This document shows positions 1-10,682 of a stretch of 64,000 nucleotides of DNA, in pieces. Every line of letters starts with the position of its first letter. Positions within the stretch are counted from its first letter, which is position 1. A model generated the notes under the pieces. The model was not told the origin of the DNA. It saw only the letters and a program-made list of their open reading frames with translations, and ran no database searches. This stretch comes from Blepharisma japonicum. Its lineage: Eukaryota > Ciliophora > Heterotrichea > Heterotrichida > Blepharismidae. The stretch is from assembly GCA_949751835.1 (NCBI GenBank), contig CATKHK010000001.1, positions 372,001-436,000 of the forward strand, given 5' to 3'. The translations under genes and the position numbers were made by a program.

Positions 1-634
1 CAATCAAATTTACCATTCTTTCCAATTGTTCATTGCATTTCTTCAGTTTTCTGTTTTCTAATATAAGACTTGAATTATCAACTCTCAGCTGTGCAGAAGT
101 TTGTTTTAGTCTTTCTATAGTCCCTTCTTGCAGCTTGTAAAGCTCATCTGCCTCCAAAAATTTTTCACTCAGCTCTTCTAGCTCTTTTTCCAATTTTTCA
201 CATTTTTCTCGAAACTCTGCATTTTCATGTCTTAATAGCGCTGTAATGTCTACTGAAATAATACTCTCCAGCTTCTGAGCAGCCCTCTCAGGACCATCTT
301 TACTTGGTAAAAATTTCTTAAGTTCTTGTCTCAATCTTTTATTTTCATTTCTTAATCTTGCTGATTCCAGAGTTGCTCGAGGGTCAGATTTTGCAGGAGA
401 GTCATAAGTCGGCGAGGGCGTATCTGGTGTGTCTTGGTTTATTTCTTGGTAACGTTCCAAATAATACAAAGCATAGTCAACGGCCACTAAACAGTCTTTT
501 TTTATTAACATAATGTCTTCAATGAGCTCTTCAGGCAGATATTCTTCGAATGAATTAGCATTATAGTCTTCAAACCTTTTCTTTATTTTTTCTAGGACTT
601 TGGAGGATACATCAATATTGCTTCGCCCGTTCAT
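1..634 (-). CDS. Coiled-coil protein, partial (3' end outside window)
   Basis: An open frame runs from an ATG at 634 down to the first base of the window, about 211 codons with no TAA or TAG, so the gene continues beyond the window. The N-terminal 65 or so residues look globular (EEYLPEELIEDIMLIKKD, then a YALYYLERY stretch). A short S/P/T-rich linker follows (TPDTPSPTYDSP). The remainder is a long charged heptad-like coiled coil rich in Leu, Glu and Lys. I do not recognise a family, and a cytoskeletal or centrosomal scaffold is only a guess from composition. Its start codon is 8 bp from the start codon of the divergent helicase gene; a later in-frame Met could be the true start. Confidence 0.75.
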   Translation of the reverse strand, partial: MNGRSNIDVSSKVLEKIKKRFEDYNANSFEEYLPEELIEDIMLIKKDCLVAVDYALYYLERYQEINQDTPDTPSPTYDSPAKSDPRATLESARLRNENKRLRQELKKFLPSKDGPERAAQKLESIISVDITALLRHENAEFREKCEKLEKELEELSEKFLEADELYKLQEGTIERLKQTSAQLRVDNSSLILENRKLKKCNEQLERMVNLI

Positions 635-642
635 CTTAAAAA

Positions 643-2646
643 ATGTCAAATGATTTGATTGAAGAATTACGATTTGAGAAGGATTCTAATAATATAATAG
701 CTGGTCATGAATGTGATAGAAATTCCTTACCTATTATGAGATATAGAGACCATATATTGTATTCACTGGAGATAGCAAGCACTGTGATTATTGTTGGAGA
801 AACTGGGTGTGGGAAATCTACTCAGATTCCTCAGATTTTATATGAAGCTGGTTGAAATTTTCAAGATAAAGTTATCGCTGTAAGTTTACCTAGAAGAATT
901 GCAACAATTTCATTGGCAATGAGAGTATCTCAAGAAATGAGGGTGAAAAAGCAAGTTTCTTATAAGATAAGATTTGACGATAAGACCTCCCATGATACAA
1001 AAATCAAGTTCATTACTGATGGAGCCTTAATCAGAGAAATCATGTGTGATCCTCTGCTTACTCAATACTCAGTGATTATGGTTGATGATGCGCACGAAAG
1101 AAGTATTTATACTGACTTGCTACTCAGCTTGTTGAAAAAGTAAAAGCTATTTAGAATTAAAGTTAAGAGAAAAGACTTAAGAGTCATTATTTCATCAGCT
1201 ACCATAGACGCTGAAAGCTATGCTGAGTTTTTTCATGATAAAGGAGAAAATATACAGATTTTGTCTATTGAAGGCAGAACATATCCAGTTGATGTTTATT
1301 ATTTGGAAGAATCATGTGCTGATTATATTAAAAAGTCTGCAGAAACTGTAAGAAATATCCATGAAAGCCAGCCAAGAGGCGATATTTTAGTGTTTTTAAC
1401 AGGCCAAGAAGACATTCATTTATTTTTACAAAATTTGCAAGATACCTCAGGACTCGAATGCTTACCTTTATATTCAGGCCTTTCTACTGAAAAACAGATG
1501 GAGGTGTTTTCTTCTCATCATTCTGGACGTAGAGTTATTGCAAGCACAAATATAGCTGAAACGTCTATTACTATTGAAGGAATTTGTTATGTAGTTGACT
1601 GCTGCTTTGTGAAAGCGAAAATTTATAACCCCGTATCGAATACTGAATATTTAAATGTGGTCCCTATCTCAAAAGCACAAGCTTCTCAAAGAGCAGGGAG
1701 AGCAGGAAGAATAAGGCCTGGGAAATGCTATAGACTATGCACTGAGGCTGCTTTCAGAAATCTTCAAGAGTCCTCAGTTCCTGAAATTTTAAGATCAGAC
1801 TTGACATCAACTGTTCTATTTTTGAAATCATTAGGAATCAGAAATATCCCGAATTTCCAGTTTATTGATCAGCCAAATAAAACTTCTGTTGTAAAAGCAT
1901 TGGAGGTCCTTTACAGTCTTGGGGCAATTGATGATTTTGGAGAACTTACGAAAATAATAGGATATCAAATTGCTGAATTCCCCATAGATCCTAGATTTTC
2001 AGTAATGCTACTGAATTCATGCAAAGATGAATTCCACTGTAGCCGTGAAATGCTAGAGATAGTTTCAATGCTCTCTATTCAAAACTTATATTCAGGAAAA
2101 GGCATTGAAAATGCCTTATGAACCAAGCGCAAGCTTGGCGCCAAAGAAGGGGATCATATTTGCTTATTAAATATTTTTGAGAATTTCAATAGAATCTTAA
2201 ACTTCCAAGAAAGGAAAAGGTTTTGTCAAGAACACAAACTCAGCATGAGAGCCTTGCAAAGGGCTTATCAAATTAAAGAGCAGCTTTATAGAATAATGGG
2301 AAAATTTAAATGTAAAATAGTCAGTTGTGATGGAGATGTTGAAGCAATTTTAAGGTGTCTCGTAACTGGACTTTTTGCAAATGCTGCACAAAGGAATCCA
2401 AATGGGACTTATAAGACAGTCAAAGGTGACCAGCTGTTTTATCTGCACCCTACTAGTATTCTAGGTGCCTTAAAGCCTCCATGGGTGGTATTTACAGAAG
2501 TGATTCAGCAAGACAAACCTTATATATGTGAAGTCAGCGAAATTGACGCAGACTGGCTATCAGAGTTAGCCCCTCACTATTTCTCTGACACAAGAGCAAT
2601 ACAATTACAGATCCAACACAGAAGATTACAAAATGTAGCACAATAA
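643..2646 (+). CDS. DHX35: DEAH-box RNA helicase, DHX35-like (one 15-nt intron)
   Basis: Predicted 662 aa after removing a 15-nt intron at 1140-1154 (GTAAAAGCTATTTAG). Splicing restores LLKKIKVKRKDLRVIISSAT, which matches DHX35 across the junction. TGA at 2119-2121 is read as Trp. Motif I is GETGCGKST at about residue 51. Motif II is V-D-D-A-H at residues 147-151, so the usual DEAH glutamate is Asp. Motif III is SAT. The C-terminal half keeps the TNIAETSIT, QRAGRAGR, winged-helix/ratchet and OB-fold regions. DHX35 is a nuclear ATP-dependent helicase found with spliceosomes. Human DHX35 is 703 aa, so the length fits. The start is the first ATG and gives a natural N-terminus. Its stop lies 10 bp from the convergent TBC gene. 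Confidence 0.9.
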
Positions 2647-2656
2647 AATTAATCAA

Positions 2657-4016
2657 TTAAGCATCTTCTTTATTATCTTCTAAAAGCACAGTATCTGCTG
2701 TATAAGAAAATGACCGTATCAAGCTGAATCTTGCATGTCTCATTTTCTTAGTCTGAAGATTTGTATTTAAGAACTCTTCTAAGTCTTCTTTCTCCGTGTA
2801 TGCATTACTCTTTTCGCCAGCTTTGTCTTGGGAGCATACATGATTTTTACTGCCCAAAATCAGCTTGTCTTGGGACAGTCTTAAGTTGGTGGTGTCAAAT
2901 TTCTTAGGAACGCAGTCGTCATCAACATAATTGTCAATAATAAAAACTCCATTCGGCAAATTGAAGGTGAAATATGAAGAAGTCCTTCTAGTTTTTTGTT
3001 TGCATTCATTTTCATTAACACAATAATCAGTTATCGTCTTTAGTAGTTGCTCTACAGGCACAATATCATCATAATGGCTGTCTATTTCTTTATCCACGAT
3101 TTCTCTAAACTTTTTTCTTAAATCAGAGATCATCCCGCCTTTAAATCGAAACATTCTCTTGTTGGCAGCTTCCAGGACCAGCGTTGGGTTTACAATTTTT
3201 CTTGAATTATTTTCCATATAGGTAAAAGCATCATTAAAATCCTTGATTTTTACAATTTCTTTCCTGAATAGCCACAAAAGTCCTAAGGCACATTTAAATA
3301 GAAACGCAGAACCCTCCACAAAAAATACATCTCAAACTCTCATAACGACAGCTTTAGGAAAGCTATAGGCAAACATGCACACCAGCCACTGTACTGTATA
3401 TAAAGAAGGATCAATTTCAAGCCTATCAAGGTGTTTAGCAATTCTGCCTAGCTTTTTCTGCAATAAAAATCCAAAAACTTTTTGGTCAACAATGACCCCA
3501 GTCATAATGGAAAAATAATCCAAAGGCAAATAAGTTTCAACAATCTGTGAAAGCATCCAAAAGCTTTCCTAAATGGATCTTACTTCTTCAGAAAACCCAA
3601 TAGTCATCAGTCTCCCTACAATAAAATTGAGTCCTTGGCAGTATCCTACACTTGGGTTTCTTCATGAGTAGGCTACAAGAACATTTCTCAAAGCCGTCAT
3701 ATGGGTTTTTCTATCAAAAAAATTTTCATTTGGGAAAGTCCTATGCAAATCTCTGTCAATTTGCCTAGTCACAGAAGTTTCAATGTTAATTTTGGTAGAA
3801 ATCAGCGTTGAGTAATAAATAGGATTTTCTCTAAGTTGCAAGCCAGCCCCCGTGATTTCAAGTCATATCTTAAGTAATTATTACCATCTTTCGTTCCACA
3901 TGTGGAGGTCCGTTAATAAGCAAGGTGCTGATAAGAGGTCTTGTCTGTGGCGTGATTCCATTTTCTCTCAGTTGTTTTAGAAGTTCATTGCTATCAATTG
4001 CAGGTGGTTTTCTCAT
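2657..4016 (-). CDS. TBC-domain Rab GTPase-activating protein (15-nt and 16-nt introns)
   Basis: Predicted 442 aa. Two introns are needed to keep the TBC domain in frame: 3869-3884 (16 nt, GTAATAATTACTTAAG) and 3569-3583 (15 nt, GTAAGATCCATTTAG). The second falls inside SEE/ESFWMLSQIVE. TBC signatures are clear: GAGLQLRENP, the arginine-finger motif IDRDLHRTFP, the glutamine-finger motif YCQGLNF, and RVWDVFFVEGS read through a TGA Trp. Such proteins speed GTP hydrolysis by Rab GTPases in membrane traffic. The target Rab cannot be told from sequence. The C-terminal 150 residues are charged and unassigned. The gene shares a 66-bp divergent spacer with the Pol III subunit gene. Confidence 0.9.
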
Positions 4017-4082
4017 TTTTCAAACTATTAAATTATCTCTATTAATTTATTTTTCCTCGCATTAATCTCCTCTATCAATAAT

Positions 4083-7000
4083 ATGTCACAGAACTCATAT
4101 CAAGTAAAATTTATATAGGAACAAAACCTCCTGATCCCTGCATTTCTACAGCTCAGAGGTCTTGTGAAGCAGCATATTGATTCTTATGATTATTTCTTGA
4201 CGACTGATATAAAACAAATAGTATCATCGCCTTCGAATTGTAGCGTGCTATCAGACTACAACCCTGATTTCTATTTAAAATATAAAGACATCAGAGTAAT
4301 GATGCCTTCTATTGAAGAGGATGCAGTTATTTCTTCAATCACCCCACATGAGTGTCGGCTTAGGGATTTAACATATGCTGCGCCAATTTTGGTAGATATT
4401 GAATATATTAAAGGAAACAAAATTATATGTAGAAGTGACTTGGAGATAGGGATGATGCCTATCATGCTTGGCTGCTGCAATTGTGTTTTAAGAAACAAGT
4501 CAGAAGAAGAATTAGCAAAAATGCTTGAATGTCCTTATGACCCTCGTGGATATTTCATTATTAAAGGAGTTGAAAAAGTCATTTTAATCCAAGAGCAAGC
4601 ATCAAAAAATAGGATTATAGTCGAAATTGACAGCAAAAGCAATGTTGTCGCACAAGTTACAAGCTCGACACATGAGAAGAAATCAAGAACGGTAGTGCAG
4701 TCAAAAGGCTCAAAAATTTATATGAAGCATAACACATTATCAGAGGATATTCCCATTGCCATTGTTTTTAAAGCACTTGGTGTGCAAGCTGATCAAGAAA
4801 TTTTTCAGTTAGTAGGAACACAGAAGCAATATATTGATGCATTAGGAATGTCTTTACAAGAATGCAGTATTTTAAATATTTTGACAGAAAAACAAGCTTT
4901 AAGGTTCATAGGATCCAAAATAAAAAATAGCAAAGCTGCAAAAACAGGAAGAACAAAAATAGAGGAAGCCAGAGATGTGCTAGCAACTGTAGTGCTGTCC
5001 CATGTTCCTTGCGAAAACTATGATTTTAGAGCAAAAATAAGATATCTAGGCATTATGGTTAGAAAAGTTATAGACGCTATGAATGACCCTAAAAAAGTTG
5101 ACGACAGAGACTACTATGGAAACAAAAGACTTGAGCTTGCTGGACAACTTGTGGGGCTTCTATTTGAAGACCTTTTCAAGCGTTTTAACAGTGACATCAA
5201 AAAGCATGTTGACAAAATTTTTTCCAAGCCAAAATCCTCAAAAGGAGAACCTTTTGACGTAATAACTGCAATGAACAAAAAAATGATCACAGAAGGGCTC
5301 AATAATGCTATTTCTACTGGAAATTGGTCACTCAAAAGGTTCAAAATGGAACGAGCAGGAGTCACTGAAGTCCTATCAAGGCTTTCTTATATGTCAGCTT
5401 TAGGAATGATGACAAGAATTAATAGTCAATTTGAAAAAACCCGTAAAATTTCAGGCCCAAGGTCTCTACAGGGTAGTCAGTTTGGGATGATATGTCCTTC
5501 TGATACCCCAGAAGGTGAATCTTGTGGACTTGTAAAAACACTTGCCTTGACAACCCATATTACTATAGATCAGCCTGAAGAGCAGATTTCTAAGCTTGCG
5601 TTTTCTTTAGGTGTTGAAGACGCATCATTGTTTTCTGGCGATGAACTGTATTCTCCTGGTGTTTTCAGAGTCTTTTTGAACGGCCAGCCTTTAGGTGTCC
5701 ATAGAGACGCAGATTTTTTGATCAACAGTTTGAGAGAAATTAGGAGAAAAGGCAAAATAAGTGAGTTTGTAAGTGTCGTTAAGGTTGAAGAAGAGCAGCA
5801 AATCCATATAGCATGTGATGGAGGAAGATTAACCAGGCCATTCATTATTATAGAAAAATGCAAGTCTAAAGTTGAGCCAAAACACATAAAAGAGCTCACA
5901 CTTGGACTAAGAAATTTTGATGATTTTGTAAATGAAGGACTTGTGGAGTATTTAGACGTGAATGAAGAAAATAATGCTGTCATTGCAATGCAGCCTGAAA
6001 ATATATCAGAAGATACCACACATTTAGAAATTGATCCTTTTACTATATTAGGATGCGTTGCTGGACTTATTCCTTATCCACACCATAATCAGAGTCCTAG
6101 AAATACTTATCAATGCGCTATGGGTAAACAAGCTTTAGGGATAATTGGCTATAACCAGTTCTTGCGAGTGGACACTGTGCTGTATTTATTAGCATACTCA
6201 CAAACACCTATGGTTAGGACAAAGACCATAGAAATCGTTAATTATGACAAACTACCTGCAGGTCACAACGCATCAGTTGCAGTTATGTCTTATTCTGGTT
6301 ATGACATAGAAGATGCTATTATTCTTAATAAGGCTTCCTCAGAAAGAGGATTTGGCCGTTCTCTTATAGTGAAAAGGCAAAACTCTGATTTGAGAAGATA
6401 CGGTAATGGGCTGTCTGATAGACTAGTAATGCCACCAGTTATCCATGGTGATAATCCTCCTCCTTCAATTAGAAAATACCATGCCTTAGATAAAGGAGGA
6501 ATTGTAGCAGTTGGATCAATTGTTCAGACTGGAGATGTACTAGTTAATAAAGAAACTCCAGTCAATAAGGTTGACGATATCGAAATGAGCAAGCTAACTG
6601 ACAATGATTTCAAACCGTCTTTCACCTGTTTTAAAGGCCCAAACCCTACACAAGTAAACAGACTTTTTATAGCATGTAATCCAGAAGAGCCATTTTTAAT
6701 TAAAACAGTCACAATTGAAACGAGACCTCCTGAACTTGGGGATAAATTCAGTTCAAGACATGGGCAAAAAGGTGTCGTTGGGCTCATTGTGCAGCAAGAA
6801 GACATGCCTTTTAATGAGCAAGGGTGATGCCCTGATATGATTATGAACCCTCATGGGTTCCCATCTCGTATGACTGTAGGGAAGCTTATAGAGCTTGTAG
6901 CAGGAAAATCTGGGGTTTTCCAAGGAAAATTCAAATATGGGACAGCCTTTGCTGGAGACAAAGTTAAAGACTGTGGAGAAATTTTGGTGAAAAATGGGTT

Positions 7001-7454
7001 TAACTATTCAGGAAAAGACGTTCTGATGTGTGGGACAAGTGGAGAGCTGGTAGGAGCTTATATATTTTCAGGGCCACTTTATTACCAAAAACTTAAGCAT
7101 ATGGTCGCTGATAAGATGCATGCAAGAGCTATTGGACCTAAAACAGCGTTAACAAGGCAGCCAACAGAAGGAAGAGCTAGAGAAGGGGGTTTGAGGCTAG
7201 GAGAAATGGAAAGGGACTGCTTAATTGGCTATGGTGCAGCTTCTCTTATTCAGGAAAGACTTATGTACTCAAGTGATGTGTTTATAGCCTCAGTATGTGA
7301 ATCATGTGGGAATTTAGGCTATGAACAATGGTGCCAATTTTGCAAGTCGCGACTTAATATTGTCAAAGTGAAAATGCCTTATGCTTGCAAGCTCTTATTC
7401 CAAGAATTACAAGCCATGAATATTCGACCTAAGTTAATTTTATCAAGTTCTTAA
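4083..7454 (+). CDS. POLR3B: DNA-directed RNA polymerase III subunit RPC2 (one 15-nt intron)
   Basis: Predicted 1118 aa; human RPC2 is 1133. The true start is ATG 4083: seven codons, then a 15-nt intron at 4104-4118 (GTAAAATTTATATAG), then [21 protein letters not shown], matching the RPC2 N-terminus. The gene is RPC2 rather than the Pol II paralogue, as shown by [28 protein letters not shown] and the C-terminal zinc site [16 protein letters not shown]. Active-site elements are present: [12 protein letters not shown] and [12 protein letters not shown]. The TGA at 6825-6827 must be Trp, because the conserved C-terminal 200 residues follow in the same frame. The product transcribes tRNA, 5S rRNA and other small RNAs in the nucleus. 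Confidence 0.96.
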
Positions 7455-7535
7455 TTAAAAATAGCAAAACATATTTAAAAAATTAAGAGTGTATATGAGA
7501 TAAAAAAGCCTTTCATCTAGGAAATTTCTAATAAT

Positions 7536-8870
7536 ATGGAGGAAGCTCCCATCCATGAAGTGACTGATGAAAATGTCACCTTTAAAGAACTTGGCGTCTG
7601 CGATGAGCTTTGTCTATCAGTAGAAAGACTTAATTATCATCACCCTACACAAATTCAAAAAGAATCAATTCCATATGCACTAAAAGGAAATGACATAATC
7701 GGCCTTGCTGTGACTGGTTCAGGTAAAACTGCATCTTTTGCTTTACCCATTTTGCAGAAGCTTCTAGACAATCCACAGTCATTTTTCGCAATTGTTTTAA
7801 CTCCAACCCGTGAGCTTGCAATCCAAATCTCTGAACAATTTGAGGCGATTGGAGCTTTTATCCACCTAAAAACCGCAGTTTTGGTGGGAGGTCTCGATTT
7901 AATGCAGCAGGCTTTATCTTTGTCGAAAAAGCCTCATGTCATTATAGGGACTCCTGGACGAGTTGCAGATCATTTGCAAAACACAAAAGGTTTTAACCTT
8001 AACCAAGTAAAATTCTTAGTTCTGGATGAAGCTGACAGGCTATTGAATATGGATTTCGAAAAAGAAATCAATTTAATAGTCAGTGCCTTGCCAGCTGAAA
8101 GATCGACTTTTCTATTTTCAGCAACCATGACAAATAAAGTGCAAAAGCTGCAAAGAGCCTGCTTAAAAAGAGACGCAGTGAGGATCCAGGTTTCAGATAA
8201 ATACCAAACTGTAGATACTTTGACACAAGAGTATTTATTTGTTCCTGCTCAATATAAAGACACTTATTTATACGCAATTCTAAACCAATTCATGGGAAAT
8301 TCAGTCATCATTTTTACTGATACTTCAGCAAGCGCTTCCAAAGTCTCAACTGTCCTAACGAAATTAGGAATGAAAGCTATAGCACTATTTGGAAAGCTTT
8401 CCCAAGATAAAAGGTTAGAAGCGTTAAATAAATTCAAAGCAAAAGGACGAAATATTTTGGTAGCGACTGATGTAGCTAGCAGAGGGCTTGATATTCCTTC
8501 TGTAGATTTGGTTATTAACTATGATATTCCTCAGCAATCTAAAAATTACATACATAGAGTAGGAAGAACTGCAAGAGCTGGGAGATCTGGCAGAGCTATT
8601 AGTATCGTTACTCAATATGATGTGCAGCTGTTTCAAAGAGTAGAGTCAATTATAAACAAAAAATTATCCGAATTTAAAATTGATCAAGATTCAGTCCTTG
8701 CAAACCATGAAAAAGTGCTATCAGCACAAAGAGAAGCGCTACAAGATATCAAAGAACAGCAACACAATAATGAAGATCCAGAAGATGAAGAAAACCAAGA
8801 CGAAGAAGGTGCAGCACCAAAAATCCGCAAAAAGAAAAAGTTTAATAAAAGGCCGGTTAAAAGACATTAA
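7536..8870 (+). CDS. DDX47: DEAD-box RNA helicase, DDX47/Rrp3-like
   Basis: An uninterrupted 444-aa frame. The Q motif region is TFKELGV...HPTQIQKESIP. Motif I AVTGSGKT begins near residue 56, motif Ia PTRELAIQI, motif II LDEADRLLNMDFEKE near 163, SAT near 194, and motifs IV-VI include VATDVASRGLDIP and HRVGRTARAGRSG. LNMDFEKEI and SKPHVIIGTPGR-like spacing are typical of Rrp3/DDX47, an ATP-dependent helicase for small ribosomal subunit rRNA processing in the nucleolus. The C-terminus is acidic and then strongly basic (KIRKKKKFNKRPVKRH), consistent with nucleolar localisation. It sits 81 bp downstream of the Pol III subunit gene on the same strand. Confidence 0.93.
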   Translation: MEEAPIHEVTDENVTFKELGVCDELCLSVERLNYHHPTQIQKESIPYALKGNDIIGLAVTGSGKTASFALPILQKLLDNPQSFFAIVLTPTRELAIQISEQFEAIGAFIHLKTAVLVGGLDLMQQALSLSKKPHVIIGTPGRVADHLQNTKGFNLNQVKFLVLDEADRLLNMDFEKEINLIVSALPAERSTFLFSATMTNKVQKLQRACLKRDAVRIQVSDKYQTVDTLTQEYLFVPAQYKDTYLYAILNQFMGNSVIIFTDTSASASKVSTVLTKLGMKAIALFGKLSQDKRLEALNKFKAKGRNILVATDVASRGLDIPSVDLVINYDIPQQSKNYIHRVGRTARAGRSGRAISIVTQYDVQLFQRVESIINKKLSEFKIDQDSVLANHEKVLSAQREALQDIKEQQHNNEDPEDEENQDEEGAAPKIRKKKKFNKRPVKRH

Positions 8871-8919
8871 TTCTTACCATTTTTATATAAAATCTCGCTA
8901 TTAATTCATATTTTATCAC

Positions 8920-9630
8920 ATGATAAACCATAACTTAGCAGCTGTAACTTCTGAAAAATTGCTAATCGGTTATAAATCGCTTACACTAGAAAATCAAATT
9001 GCAATACGAAAGCATTTCGAAGAAATTTATTCTATTATCAAAAATTCAAAAACCGAAGATGATGACTATAACAATAAAGAAATTTTAAAATCTATTTTAA
9101 ATCATATGGTAGATGATATCTATCGATTTGAAAGTCCTAAACCTATTCATCACAGAAGCCAAAGATCATCATATTCAACTCAAGTCTCTCCAAAAAATTC
9201 GGAACTAATGGACTCAATATCATCTAAAAACTTCCAGTCACCTATGAGGAGCAAAAAATCAAGCTCAATATCTTCGGCGAGCAAGGAAATTGAATCCAAA
9301 AGACCACAGAGTTATATAAGTTTAAGAGACAGAGTTTTGCAAGCTAATGGCCACGACGAGTCTTTCAGTGTATTTTATATTTAGTCAGAATTTTTCCACA
9401 TAAAAGGTCCAGCTACGTTTTATAAAACTAAGAAAAAAGGAATTGAATTTAGGACTGATTTATCGCCAGGGCCAGCTGCATATACAAGTTATTCAAGCCT
9501 TACAAGAACAAATAGCCCTAGAGCTACAATTGGGCATGGAGGAAAAAGATTTGAATGGCTGATACCAACTTCTCCAGGACCGACTCATTATAAGCCAGAT
9601 TGGCATTTTCTAGCTAGGAAGGGACAATAA
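8920..9630 (+). CDS. PG-rich (SHIPPO/ODF3-like) repeat protein (one 15-nt intron)
   Basis: Predicted 231 aa. The first exon ends at 9369; the intron is 9370-9384 (GTATTTTATATTTAG), phase 0, and removes the in-frame TAG. The second exon carries two SPGP-type motifs, LSPGPAAYTSYSS and TSPGPTHYKPDW, plus KGPATFYKTKKKG, typical of sperm-tail PG-rich repeat proteins that bind axonemal microtubules. The N-terminal half is Ser-rich and low complexity with no recognised domain. The repeats are few, so the family call is good but the precise orthologue is unclear. The role in ciliary microtubules is inferred from the family. Confidence 0.8.
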
Positions 9631-9936
9631 TTATAGGCAAATAAAAATTAATTTTGTTTTATATCATTTTAATGGCATTCAAAATAAATAACACCGATAT
9701 ACTAATATTAATTATTTATAGATTATATTATTGCAAATATATCGAAATTAAACAATATATATTGCCAAATAAATTGTAATTTTTTGATTTAGTCTAATAT
9801 TTTAATATATTTTTTGTTGGGATTCTAAAAATATTTTAAGAATTTTCTATATTTGTGTTAATAACGGAAATTTTAAAATATTGATATTTCTTTTAGTATT
9901 TTGCAAATTTCTATCTAACTTAAATGATTATGGAAA
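9631..9936. other. AT-rich spacer, no gene seen
   Basis: About 300 bp of very AT-rich DNA with long A and T runs between two same-strand genes. I see no open frame, hairpin or repeat worth naming. Confidence 0.7.
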
Positions 9937-10620
9937 ATGATAAGTTTGTCAAATAAAGATCTCAAAAACATAAATACGCAAACATCAATTGAATTATACG
10001 AGAATACTCAAGAGTCTAAAATAAATAAAATTCAAATAAGAATCATTCACAGAAAAGATTCACATCAAAAAATTTCAAACTCTAGCAAAAATTTTACGGA
10101 AAAATTATTAAATGACTCACAAACTGTCTCTCTAGTGAATTTAAATAAATTATTAGATACTAACACAGTGCTTAAGCCTCAAACAGCTTTTCAAGCAGGG
10201 AGATGTTGAAGTAGAAGTTCAACATCTAGAAATAAAAATGCTGAAAGTGTTTCACCGTTGCCTTCTGAAAAGTACTTGATAAATGAAACAGGAAAAGCTG
10301 AAAGATATTTTAAAGTAAATAATGAAGGAAGGTTAGAAATTAAAGATTATCCGAATTTAAGGCCCCGATCTGCCTTTAAGAGAACAGTGGACTCGTCCTG
10401 ACCAAATATACTTAGAAAATCAACTCCAAGAATCAGGGTTGTTGATAAAGAACTTCAAAGTTGCTTTATACAGTCTAAAGTAGGATTAAAACCAAAAAAT
10501 AGACTGCTTAGAAAAGTATCTCCATGCTTTGGGAAAAAAGAAGAAAAAGAGTATACAGGATATTTAAGTGCAAGAATAAAACATTATTCAAAGAGTATGC
10601 TAAAAAACAAAAACTCATAG
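9937..10620 (+). CDS. Unknown basic protein, 227 aa
   Basis: One frame from ATG 9937 to TAG at 10618-10620, with two TGA codons read as Trp (in RCWSRSST and SSWPNILRK). The in-frame TAA just upstream supports this start. The protein is rich in Lys, Ser, Asn and Arg, predicted mostly disordered, and contains no domain I recognise. The C-terminal part has alternating basic and hydrophobic residues (PKNRLLRKVSPCFGKK). No paralogue is visible in the window. Function unknown. Confidence 0.7.
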
Positions 10621-10682
10621 ATCAATTTAAATAATTTTAAATAATTCTCCATAGTTCTTTTCTGAAGTGGAACTATAGAAAC

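Noticed and set aside
4164-4166. GTG as start of the Pol III subunit gene
   Set aside because: Eukaryotic gene; an ATG at 4083 followed by a 15-nt intron gives the conserved N-terminus in frame.
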